Shown: piece by piece, positions 34,861 through 46,632 of the stretch | Layout: every line of letters starts with the position of its first letter | How positions within the stretch are numbered: position 1 is the stretch's first letter | Assembly (NCBI GenBank): GCA_002633005.1 | Contig: NMRA01000243.1 | Location: 459,718-523,717, forward strand | Direction: 5' to 3' | Source: Phoronis australis | Lineage: Eukaryota > Phoronida > Phoronidae | Length of the DNA: 64,000 bases | The notes under the pieces: generated by a model | Databases searched by the model: none | The model's input: only the letters and a program-made list of their open reading frames with translations | What the model was told of the DNA's origin: nothing | Translations under genes and position numbers: made by a program

Positions 34861-36137
34861 TGCGCCACCTGTTGTTGAGACGTTGCAAAATGAACGTAAC
34901 GCGTTCCGTAGAGTAAGATTCTAGCAAGAATATCGAGATCACGCGTGGTTACGGATAATCACGCCAGTGAAAAGGTAAGTGTTTCACGATTAGCTCCGAG
35001 ACTAGCAAAGTGGTCTCCGCCGACGTGATTGATGGGCGAGGCAGGCATGTTGAAATATGGGACAACATTCAGTTTCTTATCTACGTGTCGCCTTAAGTTA
35101 TGAAGCTCACCCCTGGTCAGCAAAAAATAATAAGGGTCACCGAGTGTCTTTTTCGTGCGGCATGTTGAATGAATACTAGAAAATTATTCGAGACATTTTA
35201 TTTTAACTTAAAATGCCAAACAAAACCATAACAAATGAGGCAGAAAATGAACATTTACTTGTTGCTTTCAATTGTTCAAAGTTTCAGTAGTCTGTTACTT
35301 TGCGAAGACAGAACAAACTTTTATCACTTATGTACAAAACGAAAACAGTTGTACACATAGGCGTTTTAGGAGATGGGTCCAACGAGACACGACAAAAAAT
35401 CCTCACCTTGCCGGTTTTGTCTTTTTTAGAGCTTACGCGTACCCTCCCCCCTCCCCCCGTCCCCGGCTTCCCCTAACGGCATGCTTCCTGTAGGTCCGTC
35501 AGTTGTCAAAACTTGATTTGGCATTAAGGAATAAACACTTGTATGAGTCCTAGCCGAAAGTGCTCATTTTCTCATGACTGGATTATCCGTTCCTTTATGA
35601 CTCGTCTTTAATGGAATAGATCGGATGTAGCAAAAAACTATTAGCATTGTTAGTATCAAAGCACACTGCCCTTTTATGCTCGGCTACTTTCATTTCTCGG
35701 CGACAATCTTTGCTAGCACGCAAGCATACCTGTTGGCATAACATCATTTCAATATCAGTGAACTTTGAATCCTGTGTTATATTCTATTTTATCTTATCCC
35801 TTTTTGTTTCTTGGTATTATAAGTTATGTAATTCACCATTCCTAAATACGGACACTATCACGGATGACGTTTTAGGCATGCGAAATCAGTGGCTTTGTTT
35901 GACAAATCAAAAACAAAATTAATGAGTTGCCAACATGGACAAGACGCATTCATGCAAGTCTCGTCACAGAGGCAGGCCTACACCTGACGTAGGTCCCTTC
36001 GACTTATGACATCTGATAATTGCTGAAGAAACCAAATACAGTTAATTACGCGAACTGAGTCGAGGGGTTTACACTAAATACTGCATATGTATGTGTGTGT
36101 TAATTGATAGAATATAACTGATGTTCGTCATGTCAAT
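34861..36137. other. Intronic stretch without further features
   Basis: No supported exon. A C-rich run at 35450-35475 and short open frames only. Confidence 0.4.
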
Positions 36138-36200
36138 TGACGTAAATTGCAGTGGGCTGCTCGCACGCGATCGCGCGCGCGCAAGACGGAGAGTACTTGC
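36138..36200 (+). promoter_or_regulatory. Candidate alternative promoter, CpG-dense with CRE-like site
   Basis: TGACGTAA at 36138-36145 resembles a CREB/ATF site. It is followed by a CpG-dense run, CGCACGCGATCGCGCGCGCG, at about 36163-36182. This lies 130-190 bases upstream of a candidate first coding exon with an in-frame upstream stop. The position fits an alternative promoter. No TATA box is evident. Inference only. Confidence 0.35.
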
Positions 36201-36323
36201 CGGCAATTCTTTGTTGCGAACAATTCAGACGTAGATTTAGCGCCGAGTTCGAATAAAGCTGATGGTTGGTTTAAATTTTGATAAGGAAGGAAAATTCTGG
36301 AACAGCGTTTATAATTCGGGTTC

Positions 36324-36386
36324 ATGAGTGCCAAAAATCGTACAGTGGAAAACATGCCGGGCAAGAACGAGACATCATGGAATATG
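36324..36386 (+). CDS. Candidate alternative first coding exon 1b, membrane-protein gene
   Basis: Twenty-one codons run from ATG at 36324 to donor ATG|GTAAGA at 36386/36387, ending in phase 0. A second in-frame ATG is at 36354. The frame is closed upstream by TAA at 36312 and there is no acceptor between, so this behaves as a genuine first coding exon. The peptide holds two N-glycosylation sequons, NRT and NET, as expected for a short luminal or extracellular N-terminus. Joined to 46633-46760 it would place the sequons just before the membrane helix. It competes with exon 1a at 28422-28442, which ends in the same phase. A CpG-dense segment lies just upstream. Confidence 0.55.
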
Positions 36387-39065
36387 GTAAGATAAAATCC
36401 CAAGTGTAATTGAACAGACGAATTGTGACGTTAATATTTTATTTCTTTCAGCAGAGAACGCATATGAATCACCTGCGTCTGCCGGAGGTTAACTCAAAAA
36501 TCATGTCGTTGTGGTCGGAAGCGAGCTAATGGCATTTTCCGGCGCGTTTTCGTTGAAACTCACCTTCCAGGCTGTAGGCAATGCGAATGCAATCTACAAT
36601 AAAAGTAACTGGAAGTCATTCCACACAAATTCTACGTTTAGCAAGAGACAAAGCAAACCACGGGGAAGTAGCATCGTCCGTCAGTGGTTTCACCTGTTTT
36701 TGGCCAAGACGTCTTCACGATTGCAAAACTCAGCGACGTGGCGTGGTGGCAGACTCAAACCAATTTCACGGAATGTCGTTGATAAATATTAGTAGTTCAT
36801 TTCCGGTTATATTCGTCACTCAATGATAGTTTGATTTTTATTCGGCATTGTGTCTATTAGGCCCTACGTGATAGTTTAACCTAATATTTACTGATATTGC
36901 GTCACGATTTGTATTATCTGTTTCTCTGCTTTTCATATGCTCTTTCGTCACGAATTGAGTTAATAATATGAGATTTTTTGGAGTATTTCTCAATACTTTG
37001 AAGTTTTAGCCAATGAAATGTCTTTGCTCGTACCGATGTCTTACTGCAAGCTATCTATGGCCTAGGGCACTGGACCCAAATTTGATGCCAGTTTGAATCT
37101 CTGGAGTTTTGAAATAACCTCTGTCGTAAGGACCGAGAGAACGACCCCGGAAAAGTGTGCAGGTGACCGTGGGAGGTCGCGGGGAAAAGTCTTAGTCAAC
37201 AAAGGCTCCTAACAGAATTTCCAAATTTGCTAGGAACGTCGATTTTTATAAAGATTTTGTATAAGGAGCATTGCACAACGAGGTCCGTAACTAAGCCGTT
37301 TTTGGGAGCGTTCATATTCCTAGTAAATTCAACGTCATAAAGCACGTCTATTAGATTGGTTCTGTACCCGGAAATTCCTTCGTCAATCCTTGTAATATAA
37401 TTTTACCTCTCTTCACACGCACATTTCTTGTTAAGGTCTCGACTTTGGGACGCACTCTGAGTTTTAGGCAATGCCTCGGTCATTATCGTATGGGGTCTGA
37501 AAACCAACATATTGACCACGTGGCAGTGACAGTCAGTAAGTGCATTTTCCCTGTCCGTGCAGGTTTACTTTGTCATTATATAGACAATGATGATATGCCC
37601 GGAATAATTTGGAATTGTTAATGTTTGTAGCTCGTTAATTGTTAGTCTTTTTTCTGGAGAATATGGCTACTTCTAATTTCATCTTTTGCTCTATTCGTCA
37701 ACCTTCACAATCTCGGTCGACTGCATTATTTTCGAAGATCGGTGTCAGTGGTAGTTTATCGCCTTCAGTCAGTTTCGGATTAGTCTTTAGATGTGCTTTG
37801 TTTCCACTAGTTCAAAGTCTACGGTGAGTCGCACCAGTCAGAAATTTTCACTCTAAGTAGACTGGGTCATTTCATAAATCACAGCCTTGTTTTTCCGTTT
37901 TCTACCCACAATTCAGAGTCATTCAACTGTGGCTGCCATACTGTTAGTGCACCAACAAAATTTAAAAAGTTAAAGTTAAAATTTCTCTGTAAACTCTGTT
38001 TATTAAAAAGTAATAACATGATGAACGAGCATTGAACAAATTAGTTTTGACTAAATTGGTGAGTTTCAATTTTCGTTTTGTAAAGTATGTACTTGAAAGA
38101 AAAAATGATTTTTAAATTTCTTCTGAATACCGTTATAATGTGTCGGTAGAAACGCATGTTATACAACTTCATGATATTCACATTATGTTGTGTTTCTTTG
38201 CTGACGTCATCACGTTATCATATGTCAACTAATCAAAGTCTATTCATAACTGGTGAGTCAATTTCACAAAGCCTGTGAGGCTTACGTGACAGGTAAACGA
38301 CATTTTCAGTCATCAACGTGCTTTATTTGACAAATGCGACGGAAATTGTCAGAAATTTTCAACCTTTACGACATTGACATTACCGTCACCGTTAAGGGTG
38401 TAATTAATCAAGTGTTCTGCTAAAAATGACTTTCGACGTTCATCGATACAAAATTGATACTCCCATGCTCCTTACCCAAATTAGAAGAACTGACCGATTT
38501 TGAGTCTTCAGACCTGACTCATTACGGTTGCTTCTCGCGACAGGTTAGTTTTAATCACCGAAGAATTACTTGTGTTTTATCGTAAGTCGCCGATTTCCAT
38601 TCAAACAGCATCACGTTGGTGTGGAAGAATAAAACGCACGGCTCTTATGAAGTCGGGCAAACCCCGCTCCATGAACTTTCTCAAGATCAAAGTTAAGACT
38701 CAAAAGTAATCTTAGCCTGCCAAGATGGACAGGTACTTTTGTCCTAAATGACAAAAATATATGACTGTAACCACTATAAACTGTTTAAGAAAAAGTTCTA
38801 TTGAAAATTTCTATGTATTTTAAAATCTAGTGGCCCAAACCGTCAAATTAAAGATCGTCTGCTTTCTATTCACTAATCGGCAAAGCACCTCAGAGGAAGT
38901 CTTATGTGACGAGGAGGGTTTCTCATTGGGTCTGCGTAGCGTTGTGTTGTGTGGCTTTCCGAGTCCGCCGAAATTAGTCAGTATACTCAGGAAAAAGTGG
39001 GGGCGTGGGCATGACACGCGCGTGGTGTTACGTGGAGTTGCTCAGATATCAGTAGATTTGCGAAC
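36387..39065. other. Intronic stretch without further features
   Basis: An open segment from 37663 ends at a donor-like CG|GTGAGT at 37826, but in a phase that does not fit the next exon. A 126-codon frame at 38830-39210 has no motif. Nothing is annotated. Confidence 0.4.
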
Positions 39066-39808
39066 ACTTTTTATGCCGAAAGTATACGGAAAATCGAACC
39101 CTGTCACACTTTTGCGTATATCAAAACCTTATAAGCTACTTGTATATTTTTTCAATACGCAATCGTACGCTCAAAATTTTCGATTTCTTCGAATACTGTC
39201 CGCCGAATAACGAAACGCGCGTAAATTTGCGTATGCACTGCGTTGCACTATTCTTTCGTGCTGAGAATAGCGGCGTATACAATGCGCATGTCAAGCGTAC
39301 TCCGGTCGCACCTAACTTATGCCGACCGCATGCCTGACACAATACGTCGGCATTCGCTAAAAATTATTTCAGCTTCCATTTTATCTACGATAAGTACGAT
39401 AGATCTATGTCTAATATACGCAACTTGTAGCACGTGCCGGGAGATTACCCTATTACCACGCATGAACTAGCTGTTTATCTTCCACGAATTAAAACATAGC
39501 GTACTCGCACTGTGCTCGACCGATGCAGGGTGAACACACCGCTTATTTATAACTTATGATTCTTGCACAACAGCGTACGCAGCGTAATTTTGTGCAGGCA
39601 GAAAACTATCAGGCGCACTGGGTCGTCCTATAAACAAGCGCACAAAATGATCGAGTTGCGGATGATGTGCGTATTTTGCGTACGACTGCGTATGAAAGAA
39701 ATAACAATGCGCAACTTACAAGAAATTGGTATACCCAGGACCTTAACACATGTTTAATTTTCTGTGTCCATATCGCGTATCCCGTTTGCCTTTGGCGCAC
39801 GGACATGT
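39066..39808. repeat. GCGTA-enriched stretch
   Basis: The pentamer GCGTA or its complement TACGC recurs far more often than elsewhere, for example at about 39112, 39158, 39225, 39573, 39668 and 39686, with irregular spacing. It leads directly into the 11-bp GCGTA tandem array. It may be a degraded older part of that array. Confidence 0.5.
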
Positions 39809-39947
39809 AGGCCAACGTAGGCCAACGTAGGCACAGCGTAGGCACAGCGTAGGCCCAGCGTAGGCCAGCGTAGGCACAGCGTAGGCACAGCGTGGGCATA
39901 GCTTACGAACAGCGTAATCCCAGCGTAGGCACATCGTACTCGATACG
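39809..39947. repeat. 11-bp tandem repeat, GGCACAGCGTA
   Basis: About twelve units of GGCACAGCGTA and close variants (GGCCAACGTA, GGCCCAGCGTA, GGCCAGCGTA) sit head to tail. Because the unit is not a multiple of three, all minus frames read similar Leu/Ala/Tyr-rich repeats; these are not genes. Confidence 0.92.
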
Positions 39948-41904
39948 CCGCACTACGCAACTCTTCATTGGCCCTGCGTGGAACCCCTTCCTTACCCGCA
40001 CCTCTGAAGCGATATCTTATACATTTTCAAGAAAACGAGATTCCAGTCACACTAATGGCTCTCCAATGTAACTAAACGTCCAATACTGTTCTCAAAACGG
40101 GATTTCATACATCTCCTTTTTAGTTTGGCGAATCTACACCAGCGCATGGTAAACCATGACAAACACCGAGTCAATTTCGGTTAAAATGAAGGCAAAAAAA
40201 CGAAGATGTTTTCTTGAAGCTGTCGTTTCGGAAATAATGTCTTGGATTTTAACTTAGGACGAATTTCGATCTTAATTAAGAAAGTAACACATATTGTGGT
40301 CTCAAAACTTCAGTCTTTTTAGTGGTCCGTTTCGTGAGCCCAAAACTTGGTTTAGAGGGCTTTTAAAAACGATGGGACATCTAAAATTTAAGCTGCATGG
40401 TCACATGCTACTGATCATTTGTGTTAGGATTGAAGCATTTTGATGGTAATGAAGCCCATAAAGTAACACTTAAATAGGCGTAAGAAGTGGGGGCTGAGGG
40501 GGGGGGAGCCCCACTCATGAGCCTGGTGGCAGTGCCTCTCCATTAAACAGATACGTTAGAAGCAGGGGTGTCGAGAGAGACGTGCCTCTTCTCACAATTT
40601 ACACGCGTGAGACCTCAATGAAACCTTTCTGGCGACCGGCATAGGCACAAGGTAGGGGTAGTTGAGAAAAGAAAGTCACGCCTAAAACAGAGAAATCAGA
40701 GTACATTTGCCAACTACCAGTGCTGTATTTATTCTTTGTGGTGCCTCGCCTGGACATTTTTGTTAGAAAGCCCCCATTTTTTAAAAAATGCTTTACGGAT
40801 CGTCTAAAGATCAATGTAATCCGGGCTCTTATTCATACATACTTCGAAAAAGTCCGAGAATCTTGTTATACAAAGATTTTCTACAGTAAATTGATTCAGA
40901 TTTTTTAATTCAAGAAGACAGTTTCTATAGAGATTGTAAAGCTGTATTGCCCCAGGGACCCCTCTCTGATTATAAAGTCACCTGTCACTCTCTTTTCCGT
41001 TTTTTCTTTAAAATTATTTATTATTCCATAAAAATATCAACTCTTGGAGAGTGCCAGCAGAAGGCATCCACGGTTACCTATTTCCTTTTTTTTCTTATTT
41101 ATATCGTTTTATGCAATCCCATTTTTATACATGGGTCATTATGTCGTCATCCTCGTCCGTCGATCCCTCCGTCTGACGTCCCGGCGTTCTACGTCCGCTC
41201 TTCCGCTGTCATATCTCCACTTTGTGGTTGTTCGTGAAATTTTGCTGACATGTTCTTATTGTAGACGGGACGTCGTGAACGAATTTTCGGACGCATCCGA
41301 CTACCCTAGTGACAAATTAAATTTCTACGTTTGCTTCCGTATCTTCGGATTTCCTTGACGGCTTTTCAAGGATTTTTTGCAAATAGGTATCTATTAGGGA
41401 GACGGCACCACCTTCTCGTTTTCGGGTGGATTTGCATATTCTGCGTCACATAGTTGCCGTTTATATTGTTTTTGAGTATGTTGTTGAAGATCACCTTTCT
41501 GTCCCTCAAACCGCTCTAAAGATGATTGGCCTCAAGAATAAGGTCGAGAAACTTAAAAATGAAGGGCACAGACTGGTCCATTCATCACTATCTTTGATTA
41601 CTTAAAATCTTACGTTGATACTTCCTAATGACGGCAACACCTTTATAAGCTCACGTTCCGTGTACACTGCACTGGTGTTCATTTGGAGAAAATGCGAAGC
41701 ACTGATACAAATACTGCATATAAGATACTAAGACTAATTCGTTATGTGCTGAATAATAGCAAAATAACTAAAAGAAACTATTTCGTATTCTCTGCAGCCT
41801 TTTTAAATGCGGAAGTAACGACACCTATCAAGCAAGTCAACTAACTTGACTTTCTAAACGGAAGACAGTTCAGCTTGCACGAAGCCAGTTGTGCGTTGGA
41901 GGTC
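39948..41904. other. Intronic stretch without further features
   Basis: Nothing supported. Short frames near 40947-41358 are low in motif content. Confidence 0.4.
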
Positions 41905-41910
41905 GGAACG

Positions 41911-42528
41911 TATGGTGGGCCGTTGAGGGGAAAGTGTCGCCGTAAAATTACGCTCGTAATTACGAGCGTAAATTAAATTGCAGGAGTGTCGCCGTACAAT
42001 TACGCTCGTAAATTAAATGGGGAAAAGTTTCGCCGTAAAATTACGCTCGTAATTACGAGCGTAAATTAAATTGCAAAAGTGCTGCAGTAAAATTACGCTC
42101 GTAAATTAAATGGGGGAAATGTCGCCGTAAATTACGCTCGTAAAATACCTTCAGAACGTTCCAAATTTAAACCAGTCAGTGTTGACCTAACATACACGAC
42201 TGTTGCTAGGCAGCTCGTTCTTGCACAATCGCTGACATTGCAGCAGCGATTTGATCCGCCATGATTCAGCGCTCGTACCGTAGACATGTAACCCGTCAGT
42301 AGATAAGTATTTCCATGAGCACGCGCGACCGTGGATTGTAAAACCCAACGTCATAAGCTAAGAGTTTAAACTAAATTACGAGCGTAATTTTACGCCGTAA
42401 AGAATTAAATTACACTCGTAATTTTACGGCGTAATTAACGGCGTAAATAACGCCGTAAATAACGGCGTAATGTACATAATTACGCTCGTATTTTTCCGGC
42501 GACACTTTCCCCCCAACGGCCCATCATA
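41911..42528. mobile_element. 618-bp TIR element built of palindromic repeats
   Basis: TATGGTGGGCCGTTGAGG at the left faces an inverted TATGATGGGCCGTTGGGG at the right, followed on both sides by GGAAAGTGTCGCCG. A perfect 6-bp duplication, GGAACG, flanks it (41905-41910 and 42529-42534). Inside, the palindrome ACGCTCGTAATTACGAGCGT or its half occurs repeatedly in the left 230 bases and in the right 160 bases, separated by about 200 bases of ordinary sequence. No coding capacity. A 6-bp duplication is made by Polinton-type integrases and by some rarer DNA transposons; the superfamily cannot be fixed here. Confidence 0.85.
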
Positions 42529-43158
42529 GGAACGAGGCTAACGCCTCTCTCGCAAGAACAGTAAATCAATGCAACGCATGTGCTGGGCTTAAAACACAAG
42601 TTATGCCAGGGAAATGTAGAAACTTCCATGGTAATACCCTCTGTCACAGTGCCACTTCTGGAGGAAAGGGACCGCCACCCCGAAATCCGTATGTGGGCGC
42701 TAGTGCGCATGCCGCGGTTTGTTGTGCACATATGCTTCGGGAATGAATGGAGGAAATCGTTTTATCTGACTGCCTTGTTATCTCGGCTGTGTCACAAAAT
42801 ACGAAGTTACCCGGAGTGCATCGATAACGAACGTTCTTATTGCTTCAGCAGCTGCAAGCCACAAAAACCTTTCTCAATAGAGGGAGCATTATACTTATGC
42901 ATTTTTCAACTTCCGACAATCAATCGGAATGTACGAATGTTATTTTCCAACCAACCCACAACGTCAGAATGTTACCTTGTTCGCTAAAGTTGCTCAATCC
43001 CTGTCTTAACCATTTTGATTAGATTTGGATTATTTGTAATTGGAAGTAGACAGGAATTTTAACGATTTTACACCTAGTTTTTTATTTTTTTCCATAAACA
43101 CGTTGAGGTGACTGGCTGATTGCCAGTCTTTCAGACTTTTCTTCAGACACCGCTACCA
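42529..43158. other. Intronic stretch without further features
   Basis: A 135-codon plus frame at 42580-42987 has no recognisable motif or splice setting. Nothing annotated. Confidence 0.4.
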
Positions 43159-43317
43159 CATGGGCGGCGCACCATAGGGCGCTGGAGGGGGGGGGGGGGG
43201 GGCTACAGCCCCACCAAATATTTCAGTGCTACGCTGCCCATGGAATGGGCGGCGCCCCCCATAGGGGGCTGGGGGGCTATAGCCACCTCCACTTATTTCA
43301 GTGCTGCGCCGCCCATG
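43159..43317 (+). mobile_element. Two tandem CATGGGCGGCGC units
   Basis: Unit 1 (43159-43242) and unit 2 (about 43245-43317) each start with an A/CATGGGCGGCGC end, carry a GGGGGCTATAGCCCCC-like stem and TATTTCAGTGCT, and end GC(C/T)GCCCATG. Unit 1 contains a 16-base G run (43187-43202). A single inverted relative is at 20359-20435. Confidence 0.75.
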
Positions 43318-44480
43318 TAACAAGGATCATATTTCTTTAAATATTTTTTAAATACATCTCGTCAACTCATGAAACCATATGTTTTTCAAATCCTTGATGG
43401 TCACAAAAACCTAATGTGCGCACGAAAATAATGCCTAACTTTTTGGGGTCACGTGATTATGTTTCTTCTCAGAAATACGATTTTCCAAGTTCGGCGCGAC
43501 GTAAATCTATCTCAATATTCTACTAGGTATAATCGGGCGCCTGGAAAAATTAGCAGGTCTTATTTAGATCAAAAACCCTGTCGGTCTTTTCGTATTTTAC
43601 AATGGAATGACCGAGATCATGATAAGTTTTGACATGTAACATACAGAAATTTGCTTTAATTTAAATTTTATCCGCCTTAGCTGCTAAATTCTGGTCCAGC
43701 AACTAACAGCTATGCTACACGATCCCCCCAAAGTGTTACTCCTCGAAACAGGAAGGATGTTCAGAGGTTATTGATTGCGCGCTTTAGCGACGAAACAGAG
43801 ATGCGAGATACTATACATATACGAGTAGGTTTTATAGTTCCCATTAAGAGTAAAATAACCCACACTAGTTATGGCTTCTGTTGGAAACGATGTTTTGCAT
43901 AAGTGAGTAATTAACGTTTCCGATAGTAGGTAAACATACAATGAAAAGAATCACAAAATAATTTTTTGGTTTTATCCTTGAACCTAAAACCCACAAAGGT
44001 GATGGGTGAGTGAGTTCGCGTCACTGTCACGGCTCGAGCCTCTTAAATTTTTATTTTACATTTCACGACAGCTGTTTTAAGTTACCTGGATTATAACAGT
44101 TTTCTTCTTCCCGTTACGTCACCGATTTTTCCCCGATCGTCCTCATTCAGTCAATTTTTACGGTCACCGCTCGTTCCGATCAATTCGCCGACGTTCACGA
44201 ATTCCGATTAATTTCATAGTTCATGACCGCTTAGAAATACAGAATCACGTTCAGATTACAGTGAACTTTAAGGTAACGGGATTTCTTCGTTATTAAGGAT
44301 CGAATTTCTTAAAAAAGTTTGAAAGTATTAGTAGTGACCCAAAAACTATGTAATTTGTTAAAATGATTGATGATCGCAGAATCTTGTTATGTGCATGAAG
44401 ACAAAGCCCAGATTTTCATTGTGTTTTTTACTTAACAAAATCGCGATTTATTCTTCAGATCGCCAAATTTTCCACCAGCA
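43318..44480. other. Intronic stretch without further features
   Basis: Nothing supported. Confidence 0.4.
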
Positions 44481-44520
44481 CGATTTTCCCCGAAACTTAG
44501 AAATTCTTCGGGGAAAATCG
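44481..44520. repeat. Perfect 14-bp stem
   Basis: CGATTTTCCCCGAA (44481-44494) and its exact inverse TTCGGGGAAAATCG (44507-44520) enclose a 12-base loop. It lies in the first intron, with no adjacent gene element. Confidence 0.8.
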
Positions 44521-44689
44521 CGTATTTAAGAAACGCATATGGTTACAAACATATAAGTATTGCTGCGGTATGCATAATAATAGTCTGAGATCGTCGAAGA
44601 TTTTAAAAGTATATTGTTTTATGGGTCTATTATTAATACCAAGACTATGTAGGACCTTATGGATAAATATGTATTTAACTAAATAATCA

Positions 44690-44835
44690 CAAAATTATAG
44701 ATTTTAACTCAGTAAAAGTATATATTTTCTGAAAGTAGAAAGCTTGCAGAATGCGATTTCTACCTTTTAACCATTATTTTGGTCATGTGACCGCTTCTTT
44801 TTAGTAAGCTTTAGCAAAAACGGAAGGTAAATCGA
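44690..44835 (+). repeat. Dispersed repeat R2, left-half copy
   Basis: ATAGATTTTAACTCAGTAAAA, TTTTCTGAAAGTAGAA, TTTCTACC and TTTAGCAAAA match 34455-34610 in order. Confidence 0.55.
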
Positions 44836-44889
44836 TGGCAGAACAACGTGTGACTTTTTACTTGAAATTTTTACGTGGGAGTTTGTACC

Positions 44890-46550
44890 TCGAATATTGA
44901 GGCCATCAAACGCGAGTTTGGACTACAAACTCGCTTGCGTAATCCATAATAAACTGAAGCACAGAGTAATAGAAAATTACAATGAGTTCTTATTAAAGGG
45001 AAACAGAAAATGTAAAAAAGAAATTCGAGTTCGAGTTTGAGTAAAAAGATCAGACTCTGAGCCCAGGGCAAAGAATCTTGTTTTCGAACTCAAACTCGAC
45101 CCAGACTTAACCCTAACCAATCATGCATGATTCGAGAACAAACTTATACAATCATTTGCGTGTCATGGAGTCAAGTTCACGGTATAGAGATTAGATACCT
45201 GACCCAAGGCCCGAAATCCAATCTCTTTTGTAAGTTTTTTTTACTAGTTTATCAACGGTATGCTGGCAGCAATTTTTTGCTAATGCAAGTGCCGTTGGGA
45301 CTTGTGCCGATTGAAGCTTCTAAGGCCCATCTCATCAATTCGGTATAACACAGTTCGCCATTGGTACACAATGCAACAGTGGCCCAATTAGCGTTGAAAA
45401 AACGAGGAGAATATAAAAACATGTAAATGATCACACAATTTACAATTATTCCTAAACATTTGATTGGACACACACGACATCGTCAGAGGAGAGATATATC
45501 AAACAACTACAACGAAAGCATATAGAAATGTGTGAAAACCTAAGAACGTTCAGAGGTCTTTATCGGATTCTGCTCAAAAGAGGCTAAGCATATGCAATTC
45601 TACGAGTACAGTATGTGCGCATATGCGCACAATAATCTACCAGAGTAGAAAACCAAAGGCACGTAGCTTGAGCTCATTCCAATACAAATTTTCAAATATA
45701 AAATCGTTTGAGTTTGGAAGCTGGATTTTCGGTCAGCGGCCTGTAACCATCAAGGCTCTTCTGCGAAACTGACAACGAGAGTCTTCTGGGAAATTTACGA
45801 AATCACATCGCGTCAAACTGGAAAGCTTGCTCGCAATTGGCCAATCGAATCGAGTTTTCATGAGAGTTTGGTATCGTGAGGTCCTGAGCTTGGGTCTACT
45901 TTCCGAACTCGGACTCCAGGGCCCAGAATCTTGTCTCCGAGCTCAAAAAAATAAGCAATTACGCTACATGATTCGAGTAGAAAGTTGTACAATAACTTGA
46001 TCTGTTCAGCACAAACTCAAAAAAAGTATGTGTGATTGTGTGCTCGAGTATATTATGGTTTACAACGATGAATGTCAGAGGCAGATCTACAGGGGGTTCA
46101 GGGAGGTCAACCCCCCCTTGGGACAGGATCAATAATAAAAATTGAAAAAAATTCACCAGAAAAACGAAATTTGCTACTAAAAACCACAAAAAAATCTTAC
46201 ACGGGAGGAGGGAAACCCTCTCCCGACCTTCCTTCCCTCTGCGCTACGCGCCTCGGATTCGCTCGAATCCTAAGCCCCCCCCCTTACTGAAAACGTAGAT
46301 CTGCCTCTGAATATTAATCCTAAATCCAATTTTATGATCCCGTCATTAAACCTATAGACTCGAGTCCAAACTCGAGCTTGAACTCGATGTTATGGCACGA
46401 ATCTTGTGTTGAGTGTGAAACTGGATTGGAATCTCATCTGCGTAAACCATAATACATTGTAACACACAATTACATTAAGAGCAGAAACTGTTAAAAATAA
46501 TCTGGAGTTCGAGTTCGGAGATTAGACTCCGGGTCCAGGTGTATGTTTCC
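44890..46550. repeat. Recurrent ACTCGAGTT-rich repeat R4, several pieces
   Basis: Three pieces (44890-45130, 45865-46010, 46350-46550) share GAACTCGAACTC-type words, a GACTC(C/T)GGGCCCAG block, AGAATCTTGT and ATGATTCGAG. A further piece is at 49205-49250. The words are semi-palindromic, so each piece can fold on itself. A different MITE sits inside at 46076-46309. Non-coding. Confidence 0.5.
46076..46309 (+). mobile_element. TIR MITE, CAGANGCRGATCTACG family, copy 2
   Basis: CAGAGGCAGATCTAC at the left and GTAGATCTGCCTCTG at the right are 15-bp perfect inverted repeats around 234 bp. Inner blocks match the reverse complement of 33763-33948. The short Phe/Leu-rich minus frame and the plus frame across it are by-products. 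Confidence 0.8.
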
Positions 46551-46632
46551 AGCAGTGTGCAGGTATTAATTAACTGTGGATATTCACTTCAACGTTAAGT
46601 CTGTACAGTGTCCTGTCTTTGCCCTGTTTCAG

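Noticed and set aside
37639-37827. Open segment ending at a good donor (GTGAGT)
   Set aside because: It leaves two bases over, which does not fit the phase-0 transmembrane exon, and no acceptor or domain supports it.
38830-39210. 126-codon plus frame
   Set aside because: No motif and no splice context, and its end runs into the GCGTA-rich field.
39809-39947. CRISPR array
   Set aside because: Units of 11 bp without spacers, in a eukaryotic setting; it is a minisatellite.
39609-39960. Leu/Ala/Tyr-rich repeat proteins on the minus strand
   Set aside because: All three frames read the same 11-bp array, so this is a tandem-repeat artefact.
42580-42987. 135-codon plus frame
   Set aside because: No recognisable family, not bounded by fitting splice sites, and lies in the intron of another gene.
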